Of a DNA stretch of 64,000 bases, positions 33,244 to 45,505 are shown in pieces. The notes beneath the pieces are model-generated. The model had not been told where the DNA came from. It searched no databases and worked only from the letters and a program-made list of their open reading frames with translations. This DNA comes from Cordilura impudica (taxonomy: Eukaryota; Arthropoda; Insecta; Diptera; Scathophagidae), in contig OY821519.1 in assembly GCA_963682025.1 (NCBI GenBank), positions 163,135,803 through 163,199,802 of the forward strand, in the 5' to 3' direction. Within the stretch, counting starts at the first letter, position 1; every line of letters starts with the position of its first letter. Made by a program: the position numbers and the translations under genes.

Positions 33244-34743
33244 CCTTTTGGGAAAAAAAGAAATGAGTGTAAAGAGATATATGAAAAAAGTCTTGAAAAA
33301 CAGAAATCGTGTCTTTTTGTTTACCTCACTTGCTTCTATACACCGTTAGCCAACAAACAAAAAAAAAAAAAAAAGACGTAGAAATACGACGTCGTCAAAA
33401 GTCGCCGTGTAAACACAGCCACGTTTACAGCTGTCGTGGCAGTGGCAGTGGCCCGTGTAGGGTGTAACAACTTGTTTAATTGTTTTTTTTTTTTTTGTGT
33501 TAAAAAAAATTAATTTTGTATCTTATTCAACCATTTCTCACAAATATCAATTGTTAAGAGTTTTTAATTTTTCAAAGATCAAAATATCAATGCAGCACAT
33601 TCATTCACTTTTAATAATTCTAATATGCGTTAACATATCCTATATATGAAATTTTCTAGAGGTTTATTTTCATAATCTCATATATATGAAGGTTTTAACA
33701 TTTTTTTCGGAAAATAAAAGTATATTAACATTATTTTAATTCAAAAATTTTTAAAGGTGAAAGAATTGTGTATATATTCCCATAGTGTGAGTGAGGTACA
33801 TAAAAAGTGCTCAAAGCGTACGCCGATAAAATTCACCAACTTTGTTCTTTTTAACGCGTTGTAGTCATTTCTTTGAGAGCTGTTGTTGTATATTTGCGAA
33901 TGTGAAAAACAATACAAGTAAAATATATTTCTGATAGTTCAAAATAAAAAAAAAACATATATATGTGCATGAAAAAGAGAGAGAGCAAAAAAATCAGAGA
34001 GAGAGAAAATATCAAGTTCATAACGCATGCTACGTAACTTCTTTTATGTAAAGCGCTAAAAGCTTATAAGGCTCAAAAAGGGGTGCATCGAAACGCGTGG
34101 TTTTTTAAATCGACTAAGCTGGGGTTTGTTAATTATTAAATGGGAGAAGAAATAAAGCTCCTGGCAACACTGATCAATGTTTTTATTGTATTGTGTTGAG
34201 GTTGGCTATAATTAATTATTCAGTTTATTTACTATATCGCAGTGAAAACTGATCAAAATTAGTTGCTACGATTATAATCTGGTGAATACTATAATGTATC
34301 CGTTAGTGCTTATTAAATCGTATGGACAGGAAAAGTGTACTGATATAATAAAAAGTTTGTATATGTAAAATATTCAATAAAAACGAAACCCATTCCAAAT
34401 TTCATGCAGTAATTTTTATTAAATTACTGAAACTAACCGAACTAGAAAGAAGTTTTCGTATTGGAGAAGTGTCTTTCCAGAACTACAAAATAGATAATTT
34501 GGGATAAAGTAGTTTACGGGCATAACAACCTAGATGTCTTAAATTATAACCACTGTTACAACTAACAATGCTGAGTACAAAAATTAATATTTTTGTCGAC
34601 GATCGATATATTCCGAGATAAGGTCTTCCAAAGTTGTGAAATTTATTTCTATATACCTTTATCATATATAACCGGGTTTTAAGAATATTATTTTCATGAT
34701 GAAAATTATATTTGTATTGAATCATAAAGTACATAGGATAGTG
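33244..34743. other. Spacer without a recognisable gene
   Basis: AT-rich, with a slightly GC-richer patch at 33380-33470 (GTTTACAGCTGTCG, GGCAGTGGCAGTGG). An AG-repeat lies at 33970-34010. No open frame with a family signature is seen. Confidence 0.5.
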
Positions 34744-35035
34744 TTATGAATGGAACAACACATGGAGCAATTGGCATTCACGGCATTTCTTGTACATACG
34801 CAATCTTGTCGAAATTTTCAATGACAATTTTGCATAAATGTGGCTGAATTTCGTTGATGCAGCATTGCGGGCATAGAACTTTGAATTCAAATAATTTCAC
34901 AAAAGGAAATCCAATAGTGTTAAATCACACGATCATACATTCTGATCACCAAAAAAATTGTGTATACGGCCAGAAAATATCTCATGCAGTAATTGATTCG
35001 TTTCACGGTCTGTATGGCATGAGGCACTAAGTCAA
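34744..35035 (-). pseudogene. mariner/Tc1-type transposase C-terminal relic
   Basis: Minus-strand reading shows, in shifting frames, IFSGRIHNFFGDQN, then RSCDLTPLDF followed by a decayed copy of the FLWGYLKSKVYA region of mariner transposases. It ends with EIQPHLCKIVIENFDKIAYVQ-like sequence and QLLHVLFHS before a stop at 34744-34746. The Asp in CDLTP is the third catalytic residue of the DDD/DDE triad. Stops and at least two frameshifts mark it as dead. Terminal inverted repeats were not identified. Confidence 0.65.
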
Positions 35036-35534
35036 TATCAAATTTATTTTTTTTTATTTAATAGTAGTATTTAAAATACTTTTATTTCTCTAAAGATGTT
35101 TTAAATATAAATATCGTAGGGATCTATTGCATATGATTTCCTACATAGCTAATAATATATCTTTTAAAAAAATTAAAATTTCTTTAATTTTTAATAAAAT
35201 TTGGTAGCCTATTATACATATATTTGTAGTCCTTTAAACAATAGTGATTTTTGCATCGCACTTGTTTGTTACACTCATCAGTCCGAAGTTACCCGTATAT
35301 CTAAGGCCATAAGTAAACCCTAACAAGTAAACAAGCAAAAAAGTTAAAAACTGTAAAAATTATAAAAACAAATATATTTTAGGGCTTAAGTAGAGTTTGG
35401 GGGCAACTCCCCAATCGGCTTCAAATTCTCAACACAAAACATTTTATTGCGGTTCTAGGAAAATATTTTTTTCATCGGCCGAAAATATTTTTTTTCATCC
35501 CGAACTTTTGACATGGACTTGTATATAACTTCAC
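35036..35534. other. Spacer between the transposase relic and the palindrome
   Basis: AT-rich, nothing recognised. Similarity to the right arm of the palindrome begins only at 35535. Confidence 0.5.
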
Positions 35535-35708
35535 AGTTCGAATCTATCTCTCTTTACGAACGGTCCTGTAAATATTTAAAGCGCTTAGAGTACAACTATT
35601 TAAAATTGAAAACAAGTATTATTTTTGTTTTTGCAATTGCCTATTCTTTATCTCATTTGAACTCACGTGGTAGACAATCCAGCTTAAAACAGGAATAAAA
35701 ATTTAGCG

Positions 35709-36838
35709 ATGGACCGAGGGGCCAAATCTTCATAAAAAAGAAAGCTTGCCAACAAGAAGATGACAAAACTTCCTCCGGGTTTTGTTAACCCGAACATTGC
35801 GTCAACTTCAAGCAACATATTTAGCCTGCTTGCTGGCCTCAATGATATGGACGTAACTCCCGTATCAAATATTAAAGATGTTAAGGAACACAAACCTCAA
35901 CCCATTGTTGTAGAAGCTAACGCTTCATTTACAGAAATACAAAAGCTGCTTGGTAATGATTGTATTTTCAAACGTACTTCAATTGGTACCAAAATTTTTG
36001 CTCCAAGTAAAAAAATGTACGAATGCTACAAGCAAATACTTAAAGAGAGTAAGATGGAGTTTCCTTCTTATAGCTCCAAAGAAAATAGGTTATACACCTC
36101 CTTCTTACACGGTTTAAAAAACTACAACCTATCCCCTTCTTCCGCAACTGAAATAGTCACCAAATTCAGTTCAAACAATAATGCAGTTTAGTTTGTTCAA
36201 TTTGTTCGTAAAAATTTTAACCCAACTGCCTTAAAAAATGTACGAACAATTTCCAATATTATAATTTCTTGGAAAAAATACAAATCGAAATCCAGGAACA
36301 AACCAACTCAATGTTGGAACTGCTTAATATATGGCCATGGCGGTGAACATTGCCATCGAAGTGCTGCGTGTATGATATGTGCAGAACAACATCATACAAG
36401 CGTGTGTCCGTTTAACACAAATGAAAAAAGACCAGCTGTTTTTACATGCTTTAATTGCAAAAAACATGCAAAAAAGAGAACTGATCACTCTACAAACGAA
36501 ATCAACTGTCAGTTACGTTCTCTCCATTTGGAAACTAGAACAAGAGTTACTTCTAAAAGTCAGAATAAAAGCAGACAACAACAAAATAACTCATTTAAAT
36601 TTAAAGTGGGAGATTTCCCTAATTAAGAAACAACAACACAAATTGTAACAATAACATCAATAATAACAGCAAAGCTACATATGCTAACCAGCTGAAAACA
36701 AACAACGATTTATTTAGCATCGATGAGCTTTTTGATATTTTCACTACAGCTATGGATGATTTGCATAGGTGCACTTCAAAAGTACAACAAATCAAAGTTG
36801 TAATGTCAATCGTGAAATACGACCATGTATTATACTAA
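35709..36838 (+). pseudogene. Jockey-type LINE ORF1 (left arm, broken)
   Basis: ATG at 35709 is followed after eight codons by a stop (the right arm has a Ser codon there). Codons from 35760 onward are open to a TAG at 36189-36191, after which the zinc knuckles CWNCLIYGHGGEHCH and CMICAEQHHTSVC follow in shifted frames. Compared with copy 1 it has lost the segment PRISSEEISKEL. The natural end is TAA at 36836-36838, overlapping the ORF2 start. Confidence 0.8.
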
Positions 36839-38373
36839 TTTAAACGAATTCAAAATGCTTCACTTGAATGTTAATGACATTTCAAACTTTTCTAAATTAA
36901 AACAATTTGAGATACTAATTGAACGAGAAAATATTAAAATAGCGTCTTTGAATGAAACATCATAGACCATATTTTAAAAATTATTATTTATATAGAAGTG
37001 ACAGAACAGATGCTAGAGGAGGAGGAGTAGCTCTGTTAATTCATAAATCTGTCGCACATAAAAACCTCTTTATGACAAACACCTCATCAATCGAAAACAT
37101 CTCAATAATAGACCTATTGTTGTATCTTCGTTATATTCACCAAGATATACCCGTAATTTCTGTGCTGATATCTTGAACCAAAGAATATATAGGTTTTTGT
37201 GACCTAAATGCCAAACAATGTTCTTGGATTGCCGTTCAAATAATACTGCAGGAATCGCACTCAACAACCTACAGCAATCAAGCAATTTTTTTTATTCACT
37301 ATCCTAATAGTCCAACCCTATTCCCCCATCAACACAATCGCGAAGCATCCACAGTCGATATTATTTTAAGCAATTCCGCTTTAAATATAGACGTAAAAAC
37401 AATGGATTACTAAATACCATCAGACCATCGCCCCATTATATGTGCACTTAAAAGATCAACGGCCTTGCAGGTTGACCTCAATTATTATGATTATAGTGCA
37501 ACCAACTGGAACATTTATATGAATTTTTTAGCCAATAAAATCACGTTAAACTCGGATATATACAATACCAAGGCAGTAATTGATCAGGAAATCCAAAAAT
37601 TTATAAATGTAATTTTCGAAGCAAGGGATGTGTCTACACCTAAAATAACTCAACAAAATAATTACACATTACCAGAAAGTACTGTGAAATATATAAAACT
37701 AAGAAGAAGCTTTAAAAGAAAAAGCCAACGATCTTCAAATATAGCCGAGCAAACTTTTTATAATCAATGTACTAAGTTTCTAAGCAACATGATTGATAAA
37801 AGTATTAATTCGGAACGTAATAAGAAATGGTGTCAATTATTATCCAATTTAAAACCAGGTGATAAATCATTTTGGAAAAAAAGCAGGAACTTGCGAGGAA
37901 AAGGATAAAATCAAATCTCTCACTTTAAAGTTGGAAATACAAAAATAACATCTGATAAGGACAAGGCTGAAGTCCTGGCAAATATATTTGTCCAAGCAAA
38001 TAACCTCACTTCGAACTACAACCATTCAGCGGATACATTAATAAATTCAACAGTAAATAATTTTAAGAAGGAAAATCCTAGTTCTGAATCAGCTACTTAT
38101 ACTTAAAAGAAACTACCACTCAAAGCTCTAAAATTACTGGTTATAATATTTAACAGCTGCATCAAACTCAACTATTTACCAAACCATTTAAAAAATGCTA
38201 AGGTTATAGCTATTAACAAACCTAGCAAGCTTAAAAATAACCCAAACAGCTACAGACCTATCAGTCTATTAAGTAACTTTGGTAAAATATTTGAAAAAAT
38301 TCTACATTCTCGTCTTAGTGAATTTGTAACGACCAATTCTGTTGTTGCTAAAGAACAATTTGGATTTAAACAA
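36825..38373 (+). pseudogene. Jockey-type LINE ORF2, endonuclease and RT fingers (left arm)
   Basis: ATG 36825 overlaps the ORF1 end. Endonuclease motifs are MLHLNVNDISNF, SDRTDARGGGVALLIHKS, a damaged GDLNAKHC equivalent near 37200, and IPSDHRPIIC near 37420. A linker (37465-37908 open) and RT fingers (NPNSYRPISLLSNFGKIFEKIL, 38235-38310) follow, up to KEQFGFKQ. There the reading is interrupted by the mini-me-like insertion. Several frameshifts and stops (for example TAA at 37408) disable it. Confidence 0.8.
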
Positions 38374-39174
38374 GTAAGAAAATTATAGTCGGTCCAGACC
38401 GACTATACGATGCCCCATACCATGCGTTTAGAGACCCTATCTCTCAGGCCCAACTAACTGGATATAGAAAATAAGCATAAACCAAATTGGAGTGGGATTT
38501 TTATTAATTTTTTTGGCTGCAGATATGAGAAAGTTCATATCAGATGCTATATCTATATGGGGACTAGGCCCAAAAATCGACCGATCCAGACCATGTTTGG
38601 TAAGGTCTCTTGTATTTTGCAAAAATATATACAAACAAAATTTGAGAAGAATCAGTGCAATATTTTTTTGTTTTTTGATAGATTTAAGTGAAGATCGGTA
38701 AGCAGCTCTATATGGGGCCTATGACTTAGAGTTGTCCCATAGGGATCATTTTTGGACTACTGATTAATGGATGTAATAAACACATACAAACCCAATTTGA
38801 CTAAGATTTATATGATAATTTGGATCTTATGGCAATTTAAGTCGATTTCATAGCGGTCATTTGTATGGGGGCTAGGTCTGAACATGGACCGATTCTCACC
38901 AATTTCAATAGCGTTCATCCTATGGCCGATAAAAGCTTACATACAGAATTTCATCAAAATATATTAATATTTGCGGCCTGCAGTTTGATTACAAGCTTTA
39001 CATGGACACACAGACGGACGGACGGACGGACGGACATCGTTAAATCGAATCAGAAAGTGATTCTGAGTCGATCGGTATAATAAAAGATGGGTCTAGGTCA
39101 AATATTTTTGGTAGTTACAAACAGCAGCACAAATTCATTATACCCAAACCACATAGTGGTATAGGGTATAAAAA
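38374..39174 (+). mobile_element. mini-me-like repeat with (GTCY)n microsatellite (left arm)
   Basis: It sits between codons of the LINE motif GFKQ/GHSTT. It contains a GACGGACGGACGGACGGACA array at 39012-39036, the flanking phrase TCGAATCAGAAAGTGATTCTGAGTCGA, and ends CATAGTGGTATAGGGTATAAAAA. Dipteran mini-me elements are known for such GTCY tetranucleotide arrays and conserved flanks. A short inverted repeat, GTCGGTCCAGACCGAC, lies at its left end. It is non-coding. The right-arm partner is 52634-53420. Confidence 0.6.
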
Positions 39175-39924
39175 GGACATAGCACTACTCACCAAATAAA
39201 CAGAATTAAAAATCAAATAATCACCAATAAAAACAATAAACGTTCAACGGGTGTAATATTGTTAGATATTGAAAAAGCGTTTGACACTGTTTGGCATAAC
39301 GGCCTAGTATTTAAACTTCGTGATGCAAATATACCAAAATATTTATGCAAATTTATTTCAGATTTCATTCACGGCAGAAACTTTAAAGTTGCGATTGATA
39401 ATGAAACATCATCTCCAAAAACCATTACCACAGGGTTACCTCAAGGATCAGTCTTGTCGCCATTGCTTTACTCTATATATACATACATCCGATTTCAAAG
39501 TCCCGAAATATATGAAAGTTGCTTACCACGCAGATGATACTGCGTTAATTTCTTCAAACAAACTTACAAGTGCACTCCTAAAGAAAATGGAAAAGCGACT
39601 TGTAAAATGCAGTAAATGTTTTCAAAAATAGAAAATCAAAACAAATCCAAACAAGACCCAAGCAATAATTTTTCCACTCAAGAAATCTCCCAAAAGACTG
39701 CCAAGATGCCATCTTCTTATTGGAAATAATACCATAAATGTACTTAATCATGTGAAATATTTCGGAGTTGTCTTGGACAAAAAGCTTACTTTTAAACAAC
39801 ATATTATGGCTACGTGCCAAAAAGCTATAAATTCATTTAAAGCATTATGGCCACTACTAAATAGAAGGTCATTTCTAAACCCCAAAAACAAAAATCTACT
39901 CTTCAAAAGTGTTATAAGGCCAAT
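39175..39924 (+). pseudogene. Jockey-type LINE RT palm (left arm), cut by BEL element
   Basis: Resumes with GHSTTHQINRIKNQI, then VILLDIEKAFDTVWHNGL, LPQGSVLSPLLYSIYT and, in a shifted frame, YHADDTALISS (catalytic YADD equivalent HADD), and LDKKLTFKQHI. The sequence stops at FKSVIRPI, where the BEL LTR begins after CCAAT (39920-39924). The continuation (ILTYACPIWSDAA) is absent on this arm and present only at 45500-45807. Confidence 0.82.
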
Positions 39925-40193
39925 TGTCGTGGCCCATTGTGGCAAAAAAATGCAACTTCAGCCAACTTCAGTTTATCTATATTTTTTATTCTCTTAATGT
40001 TATCTATTGTGCCTTTTTTCAACAAATAAAAGAAAATTTAAAGCATACTGTTTGCTGACGTTAAGAAGGAAGGTTACACCAATTGAAGAATAAACACCCC
40101 AATAAACAATCAATTTCTTATACCATTAAAATTAAAGGAATTTTGAGTTTTATTCGCTTTTGGGAAAGGTTTGTCAGCATCAGTATCGTCACA
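39925..40193 (+). repeat. 5' LTR of the left-arm BEL element (269 bp)
   Basis: It starts TGTCGTGGCCC and ends ATCGTCACA. It matches 51615-51884 and 45808-46076. TG...CA ends and a 5-bp target duplication fit BEL/Pao. Confidence 0.85.
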
Positions 40194-40245
40194 TCTTTAT
40201 TCTTCAATTGACTGCAATTGATAGTTTATTTTGGAAAAGCAGTCA

Positions 40246-42025
40246 ATGTCAATAACGCCGGTGAGAACGAGCAACAGGCAAAATAAGGGAGTCCCGCCAG
40301 AAAGACTTGGGTTCGAAGAAGATATGAATACGCCACCAGGGAGAGTAGAAAATGGCGCTTCTACAAATCGCGCCAGAACACGTAATAGCGTCGTTAATAC
40401 AAGCGTATTTGCCGGCACACCAGCCAACACAAGTGCAAATAGCAGCAGCGCAGTCGCCAACGCTGCCGATGGTAAAAATCAACATGGCGCGACAGCAAAG
40501 GCACCAATAGATATACAACAGTTGTCATTACAGTTTAATAAAAAAAATAGCAGAAATGCAGAGCCAATTTCAAAGGCAACTGCAAGAGATGGGCAGAATA
40601 CAGAACAACAGCAACTTGCAATTGCAGTCTACAATCCAATCATTACAGGCCGCAGTGACAGCATTAGTACCTACAACAACAGATTTTCATAATAACGCTG
40701 CTACAAATATAGAAAGCAGCGATGCTACAAATATAGAAAACAGCACTCCTACAAATACAGAGGAAATACAAAATGGAGGCAGACAGCCACCATCATTTTC
40801 ACAGGGCTCTACAAATAGCAATCAGTGGGGATATGCTAAGACAATTGATTTGCCAAAATTTTCAGGTAATCCCATTGACTGGCCAATGTTCGAAAGGTCG
40901 TACGAGGACACCAACACAGAATTTCGTTACTCTGACACTCGCAACATAATACGTTTACGTGATGCTCTTCATGGTGAGGCCAAAATGGCAGTGGACTCCT
41001 TATTACCATATCCAAATAGTGTTACAGAAATAATGGAAACTTTAAAAGAAAATTTTGGTAGACCTGAACAAATCATAAACAGTCAAATCGTTGAAATTCG
41101 CAAACTAGCTGCAATTCCATCTGGTAATGTAAGATTGATTGTGCCATTTGCCAACAGGGTAAAAAATATGACAGCATTTATCAGATATGCAAATGCAAAT
41201 CATCGTTTGAGTGACACAACGCTATTAAGTGAACTAATAGCTAAATTATCAGTGGAAAAACAGCTTGACTGGGCCGAATATAAGGAGAATCAAAATGGGT
41301 ATGCAAATATAGAAAATTTTAGTAATTTTTTGGACATTGTAGCAAGAAGAGCAAATTCTGTTGCCGACTCTTTACCTAATACAGCTGTAACACTAAGAGA
41401 TAATAGAATCAATGATGCTGGTCATAATGGTAATAAAAATGCAGCACCAAGAAGGCGTGTTTTGTTAACAGCATCCTGTGAGAAGTGTTTGGTATGTAGT
41501 GATAATTGTGTTAAATTTTCTACTTGTCCAGTTTTCGAAAAAATGACAAATAATGAACGATGGGCTAAAGTAAAAGAAATCAGAGTGTGCTTTTCGTGTT
41601 TAAAAAAAGGGCATTCAATAGCCAAATGCAACGTTAAAAGAAAATGCGGTATAGATGGATGTGAAAAAGTGCACAACAGATTGATTCATAGAAAAGAAAA
41701 GCCCAATCAACAGCCGCCGCCACAACAGCATCAACAGCCGCCGCCACAACAGCAGCCACAACAACAACCAGGTCAAGTGGAACAGTTTTATAGTGCAGAA
41801 GCAAATAGAGAAAACGCTGATGTTTTATTTCAAGTGATGCCAGTGACAGTAACAGCCGGCGATATGAAAGTGCAAACATATGGTTTCGTTGATCAATGTG
41901 CATCCCACTCAATGATAGAATGGGACTTAGCCGACAAATTAGGACTTACAGGTAGAAGGGACACATTATCACTACAGTGGCTAGGAAGTGTAACTTCAAC
42001 AAATCCTACAAATTATGGGAAATGA
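40246..42025 (+). pseudogene. BEL/Pao Gag and protease (left arm)
   Basis: ATG 40246 opens a Thr/Ser/Asn-rich N-terminus. At an A8 run (40540-40547) the reading must move +1 to continue with IAEMQSQFQRQLQEMG and then the Pao capsid region (IDLPKFSGNPIDWPMFERSY, MAVDSLLPYPNSVTEIMETL). Zinc knuckles follow (CFSCLKKGHSIAKC), then a Gln/Pro-rich tract and the protease (YGFVDQCASHSMIEWDLADK). The right arm has DQG where this copy has DQC, so the active site is altered here. The frame ends TGA at 42023-42025, overlapping the next frame by a few codons. Confidence 0.82.
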
Positions 42026-45000
42026 TAATTTTTGCAAGCCATTTGAAATGTCAAATGTATACACGGTACGTAACATGAATTTACCCATACAGTCTCTTAA
42101 TATTAAAACTTTACCAAATGATACAAGAAAACATTTTGAAGATTTACATTTTGTCAGCTATAGAGACGCAAAGCCACAGAAACGCCGACAATAACAACAG
42201 ACACAGGGCCGGTAGTCACAAAAACGCAGCTGGGCTGGCTGGTGCATGGTCGTATTAATTATTTTGGATTTTCTGCAAAACATCGTGTTTTGTTTACGAA
42301 AAGGAGTGAAAAGGAGAGATTAGATAATTTAGAAAATCTCGTAAAAGAATATTTCACAAACGAAAATTTTGGTATTGAAACATCAACACAAGAGGTATTG
42401 TCAAATGATGATCAACATGCAATTAAAATAATGGAAACAACAACACGACGCGTAGGAGAACGTTACGAGGTTGGTATGCTTTGGGCGCCTAAATTTAAAT
42501 CATTCCCAGAAAGTTATAATGCAGCAAAACGTCGTTTGGTAACGCTGGAAAAGCAAATGGTACGGGACAACGAACTAGCCAACGAATACCGTACGAAAAT
42601 CAATGATTATTTGGAGAAGGGCTATGCACGTAAGTTAAGTATAGATGAAGCTACCGTAATGTCCCCAAAATTATTTTATTTGCCACACTTTGCGGTCCGT
42701 AATCCAAACAAAAAAGGTATACGCATTGTGTTCGATGCTGCGGCAGAAATAAATGGTATGTCGCTAAATAAAGCTTTAGTATCGGGACCGGATATAAATC
42801 AGCCACTTTTAAAAATTTTGTTTAAATTTCGCCAGTCACCTATAGCAGTGTGTGGTGATATACGCGAAATGTTTCTTCAAGTTGCCATAAGAAAAGAGGA
42901 CCAAGATTGTCAACGATTTCTTTGGCGCACTGGCGATTTAATTGAAACGTACGTTATGATGAGGGTGACATTCGGTGCAACTTGCTCACCCACACTTGCT
43001 CAACACATTAAGAATGTCAACGCACAGCAATTCAGCGATAAGTGGCCGCGTGCAGTTGAAGGCGTTATAGAACGTCACTATGTTGACGACTATGTTGACT
43101 GTTTTGAGAGTGAAGAAGAAGCATGTGTTGTTGTGCCACAGGTGATTGCCATACAAAAGAAAGCTGGTTTTGATTTAAGAAACATCGGATCAAATTCGGA
43201 AAAAGTACTACAAAAAATTGGGTGCAGTATGGTAAAAAACAACGATGGTGCCATAAATGTTGAATGTGAAAAAATAGAGCGCATACTAGGAATGCATTGG
43301 TCAACTTTAACAGATAATTTGTTTTTTGTATTTAAATTTCAAAAGGTATCAAAAGATATTTTGAATGGACAGCGTAAGCCTTCAAAAAGAGAAATCTTAA
43401 GCCTTAATATGTCAATTTTTGATCCATTTGGTATTCTCAGCAATTTTTTAATTTCATCTAAAGTTATTTTACAGAAATTATGGACGCTTGGACTTGGCTG
43501 GGATGAAGAAGTACCAGACTCAATTTACAAAGAATGGTCATCATGGCTGACTGAATTGCCAATGGTAGAAGAGGTAAAGGTACCGCGCTGTTATCATTCA
43601 AAATTTATGGCATCGGATTCTATTGATTTACACATCTTTGCTGACGCCAGCGAGAGCGCATTGGCCGTAGTTGCCTACTGGCGAATTATTAATAATGGCG
43701 TCGTTAGTATCCATTTCATAGCAGCAAAAACTAACTGTTCGCCCTTGCGATACCAATCCATACCGCGTTTGGAACTTCAAGCTGCAGTCATGGCAGTCCG
43801 ATTGAAAAATACAATTATTAGTAGCCATACGGTTTCAATCAAAAACATCCACTATTGGAGCGATTCAACAACAGTTATAAATTGGATACGATCAGATACC
43901 CGGCGCTACAAGCAATTTGTTGCAAACAGAATAACAGAAATTTTAGAAAATAGTAATGTGTCTGAATGGAGATGGTTGCCATCTGAACAAAATGTTGCTG
44001 ATGAGGGCACACGCCCAAAATTTCCACCCTGTTTTCAGCCGAATGGTCGATGGACACGAGGACCAGATTTTTTGTTGAAAAATTGTGAGCGATGGGCAAT
44101 ACAACCACACAATTACAACAATCAAGAAGATACTACAGAATTGCGATCAAAGCATCATATTCTTTTGGCAGAAAGCGTAAGATTGTTAAAAATTGATTTT
44201 AAAAGATTCTCAAATTATTCCAGACTGAGACGAAGTGTAGCTTGGATTCTGCGTTTCATCAACAAATGCAAAGCAAGCAAAGCAAAGGAACCGATACTGA
44301 AAGAGTGTTTAACAGCAGAAGAAGAACAAAAGGTTGAACGAATACTTTGTCGTTTGGTGCAAGTGCAAGCATTTTCTTGTGAGTATGCGAAATTATCAAA
44401 AAACAAACCAATAGCAAAAGATAGCTGTTTGCGTCAACTCAATCCTTATATCGATGAGCATGGGGTGATGCGACTCAGTGGTCGCATTGAAAACGCGCCG
44501 TTGGTTTCGGTTGCCACGAAAAGGCCAATATTGCTTCCTAAGAACCACCCATTTACAACATTACTGCTGTTTTGGTATCATTGCAAATGGCGCCACATAA
44601 ATCTTATGCTTACTGTCAACGAGGTCAGACAGAAGTTTTGGATACCGTCGTTACCCACTTTCATGAAAAGAGTTGCAGCAAAATGTAATTATTGCCGAAT
44701 AAGAAATGCAAAACCAACGCAGCCAATAATGGGATTGTTGCCAGCTGACAGGCTTACGCCTTACGTACGCCCGTTCACCTATAGTGGGCTAGATTTTTTT
44801 GGCCCAGTTGCTGTTGCTGTTCGTCGTCAACGTGAAAAACGATGGGTTCCTCTATTTACATGCCTTACAACCCGCGCCATACATTTGGAGATCGCTACAG
44901 ATTTGTCTTCGGATGCCTGTTTAATCTGTATACGTAATTTTGTGAACCGTCGTGGTGTGCCGCTGCAAATACGCAGCGATAACGGGACAAATTTTGTTGG

Positions 45001-45505
45001 CCTACAAAAGGAGCTCAGAGGAGAATTAAATTTTGTCGATCATGAAGCCATTCAGTCAAATTTGTCACCTTTAGAAATAAAATGGAAATTTAATTGCCCG
45101 TCAAACCCAAGTGCTGGTGGAGTGTGGGAGCGATTAGTGCAATCGGTAAAGAAGGTGTTGTATATAATTCTTAAGGAAACAGCTCCAAGAGTGGAAACTC
45201 TAAACAGTTTTCTCATCGAAGCCGAAAATATAGTGAATTCCCGCCCTCTTACTCATATTCCAGTAACGCCAGATGAAGCCGAACCTCTCACTCCGAACCA
45301 CTTTTTGCTTAACACAACAAACTCTACGCAAACACCGGCGCCCTATGACCCCAAGTTGCTTTGTATGCGAAAACAGTGGCGTATAGCGCAAACATTGAAA
45401 AATGGATTTTGGAAGCAGTGGTTACTCGAATATTTGCCCGATTTTACTCGACGTACAAAATGGTGTCAACATACAAAAGCGACATCTGTTGGTGATTTGA
45501 AATAA
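42026..45505 (+). pseudogene. BEL/Pao Pol: RT, RNase H, integrase (left arm, open but truncated)
   Basis: From 42242 a single frame of 1087 codons is free of stops. It contains RT (GIRIVFDAAAEINGMSLN; catalytic HYVDDYVDC near residue 281), the DPFGILSNFLISSK linker, RNase H (HIFADASESALAVVAYW near 464; IHYWSDSTTVINWI), the integrase zinc finger (CNYCRIRNAKPTQPIMG) and core Asp, Asp, Glu in SGLDFFGPV, IRSDNGTNFVG and GGVWERLVQSV (near 851, 913 and 960). The frame ends artificially at GDLK, where LINE sequence begins. The start is also damaged (deletion near 42180), so the listed Met is not the natural beginning. Confidence 0.88.

Larger units (their letters stand above)
35535..45499 (+). repeat. 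Left arm of a giant imperfect palindrome
   Basis: It is an inverted repeat of 46290-56171, covering LINE 5' UTR, ORF1, ORF2, a mini-me-like insertion, and a BEL/Pao element inserted at the same LINE position with the same 5-bp duplication (CCAAT here, ATTGG opposite). The BEL parts look about 98-99 percent identical by eye. The LINE parts carry more differences, including independent deletions in ORF1. Homology starts at the LINE 5' end and stops at 45499 in pol. Confidence 0.9.
39925..45499 (+). mobile_element. BEL/Pao element, left arm, lacking its 3' end
   Basis: 5' LTR at 39925-40193, gag, protease and pol, truncated at 45499 where sequence jumps to the inverted LINE 3' end. No 3' LTR follows. 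It has a left target copy CCAAT but no right one. A deletion of about 47 bp near 42180 removes the pol segment between AKPQ and ETPTITT, which is present in the right arm. Confidence 0.88.

Noticed and set aside
39001..39040. CRISPR-like short repeats (GACG units)
   Set aside because: A simple tetranucleotide microsatellite without spacers, in a eukaryotic mini-me-like element.
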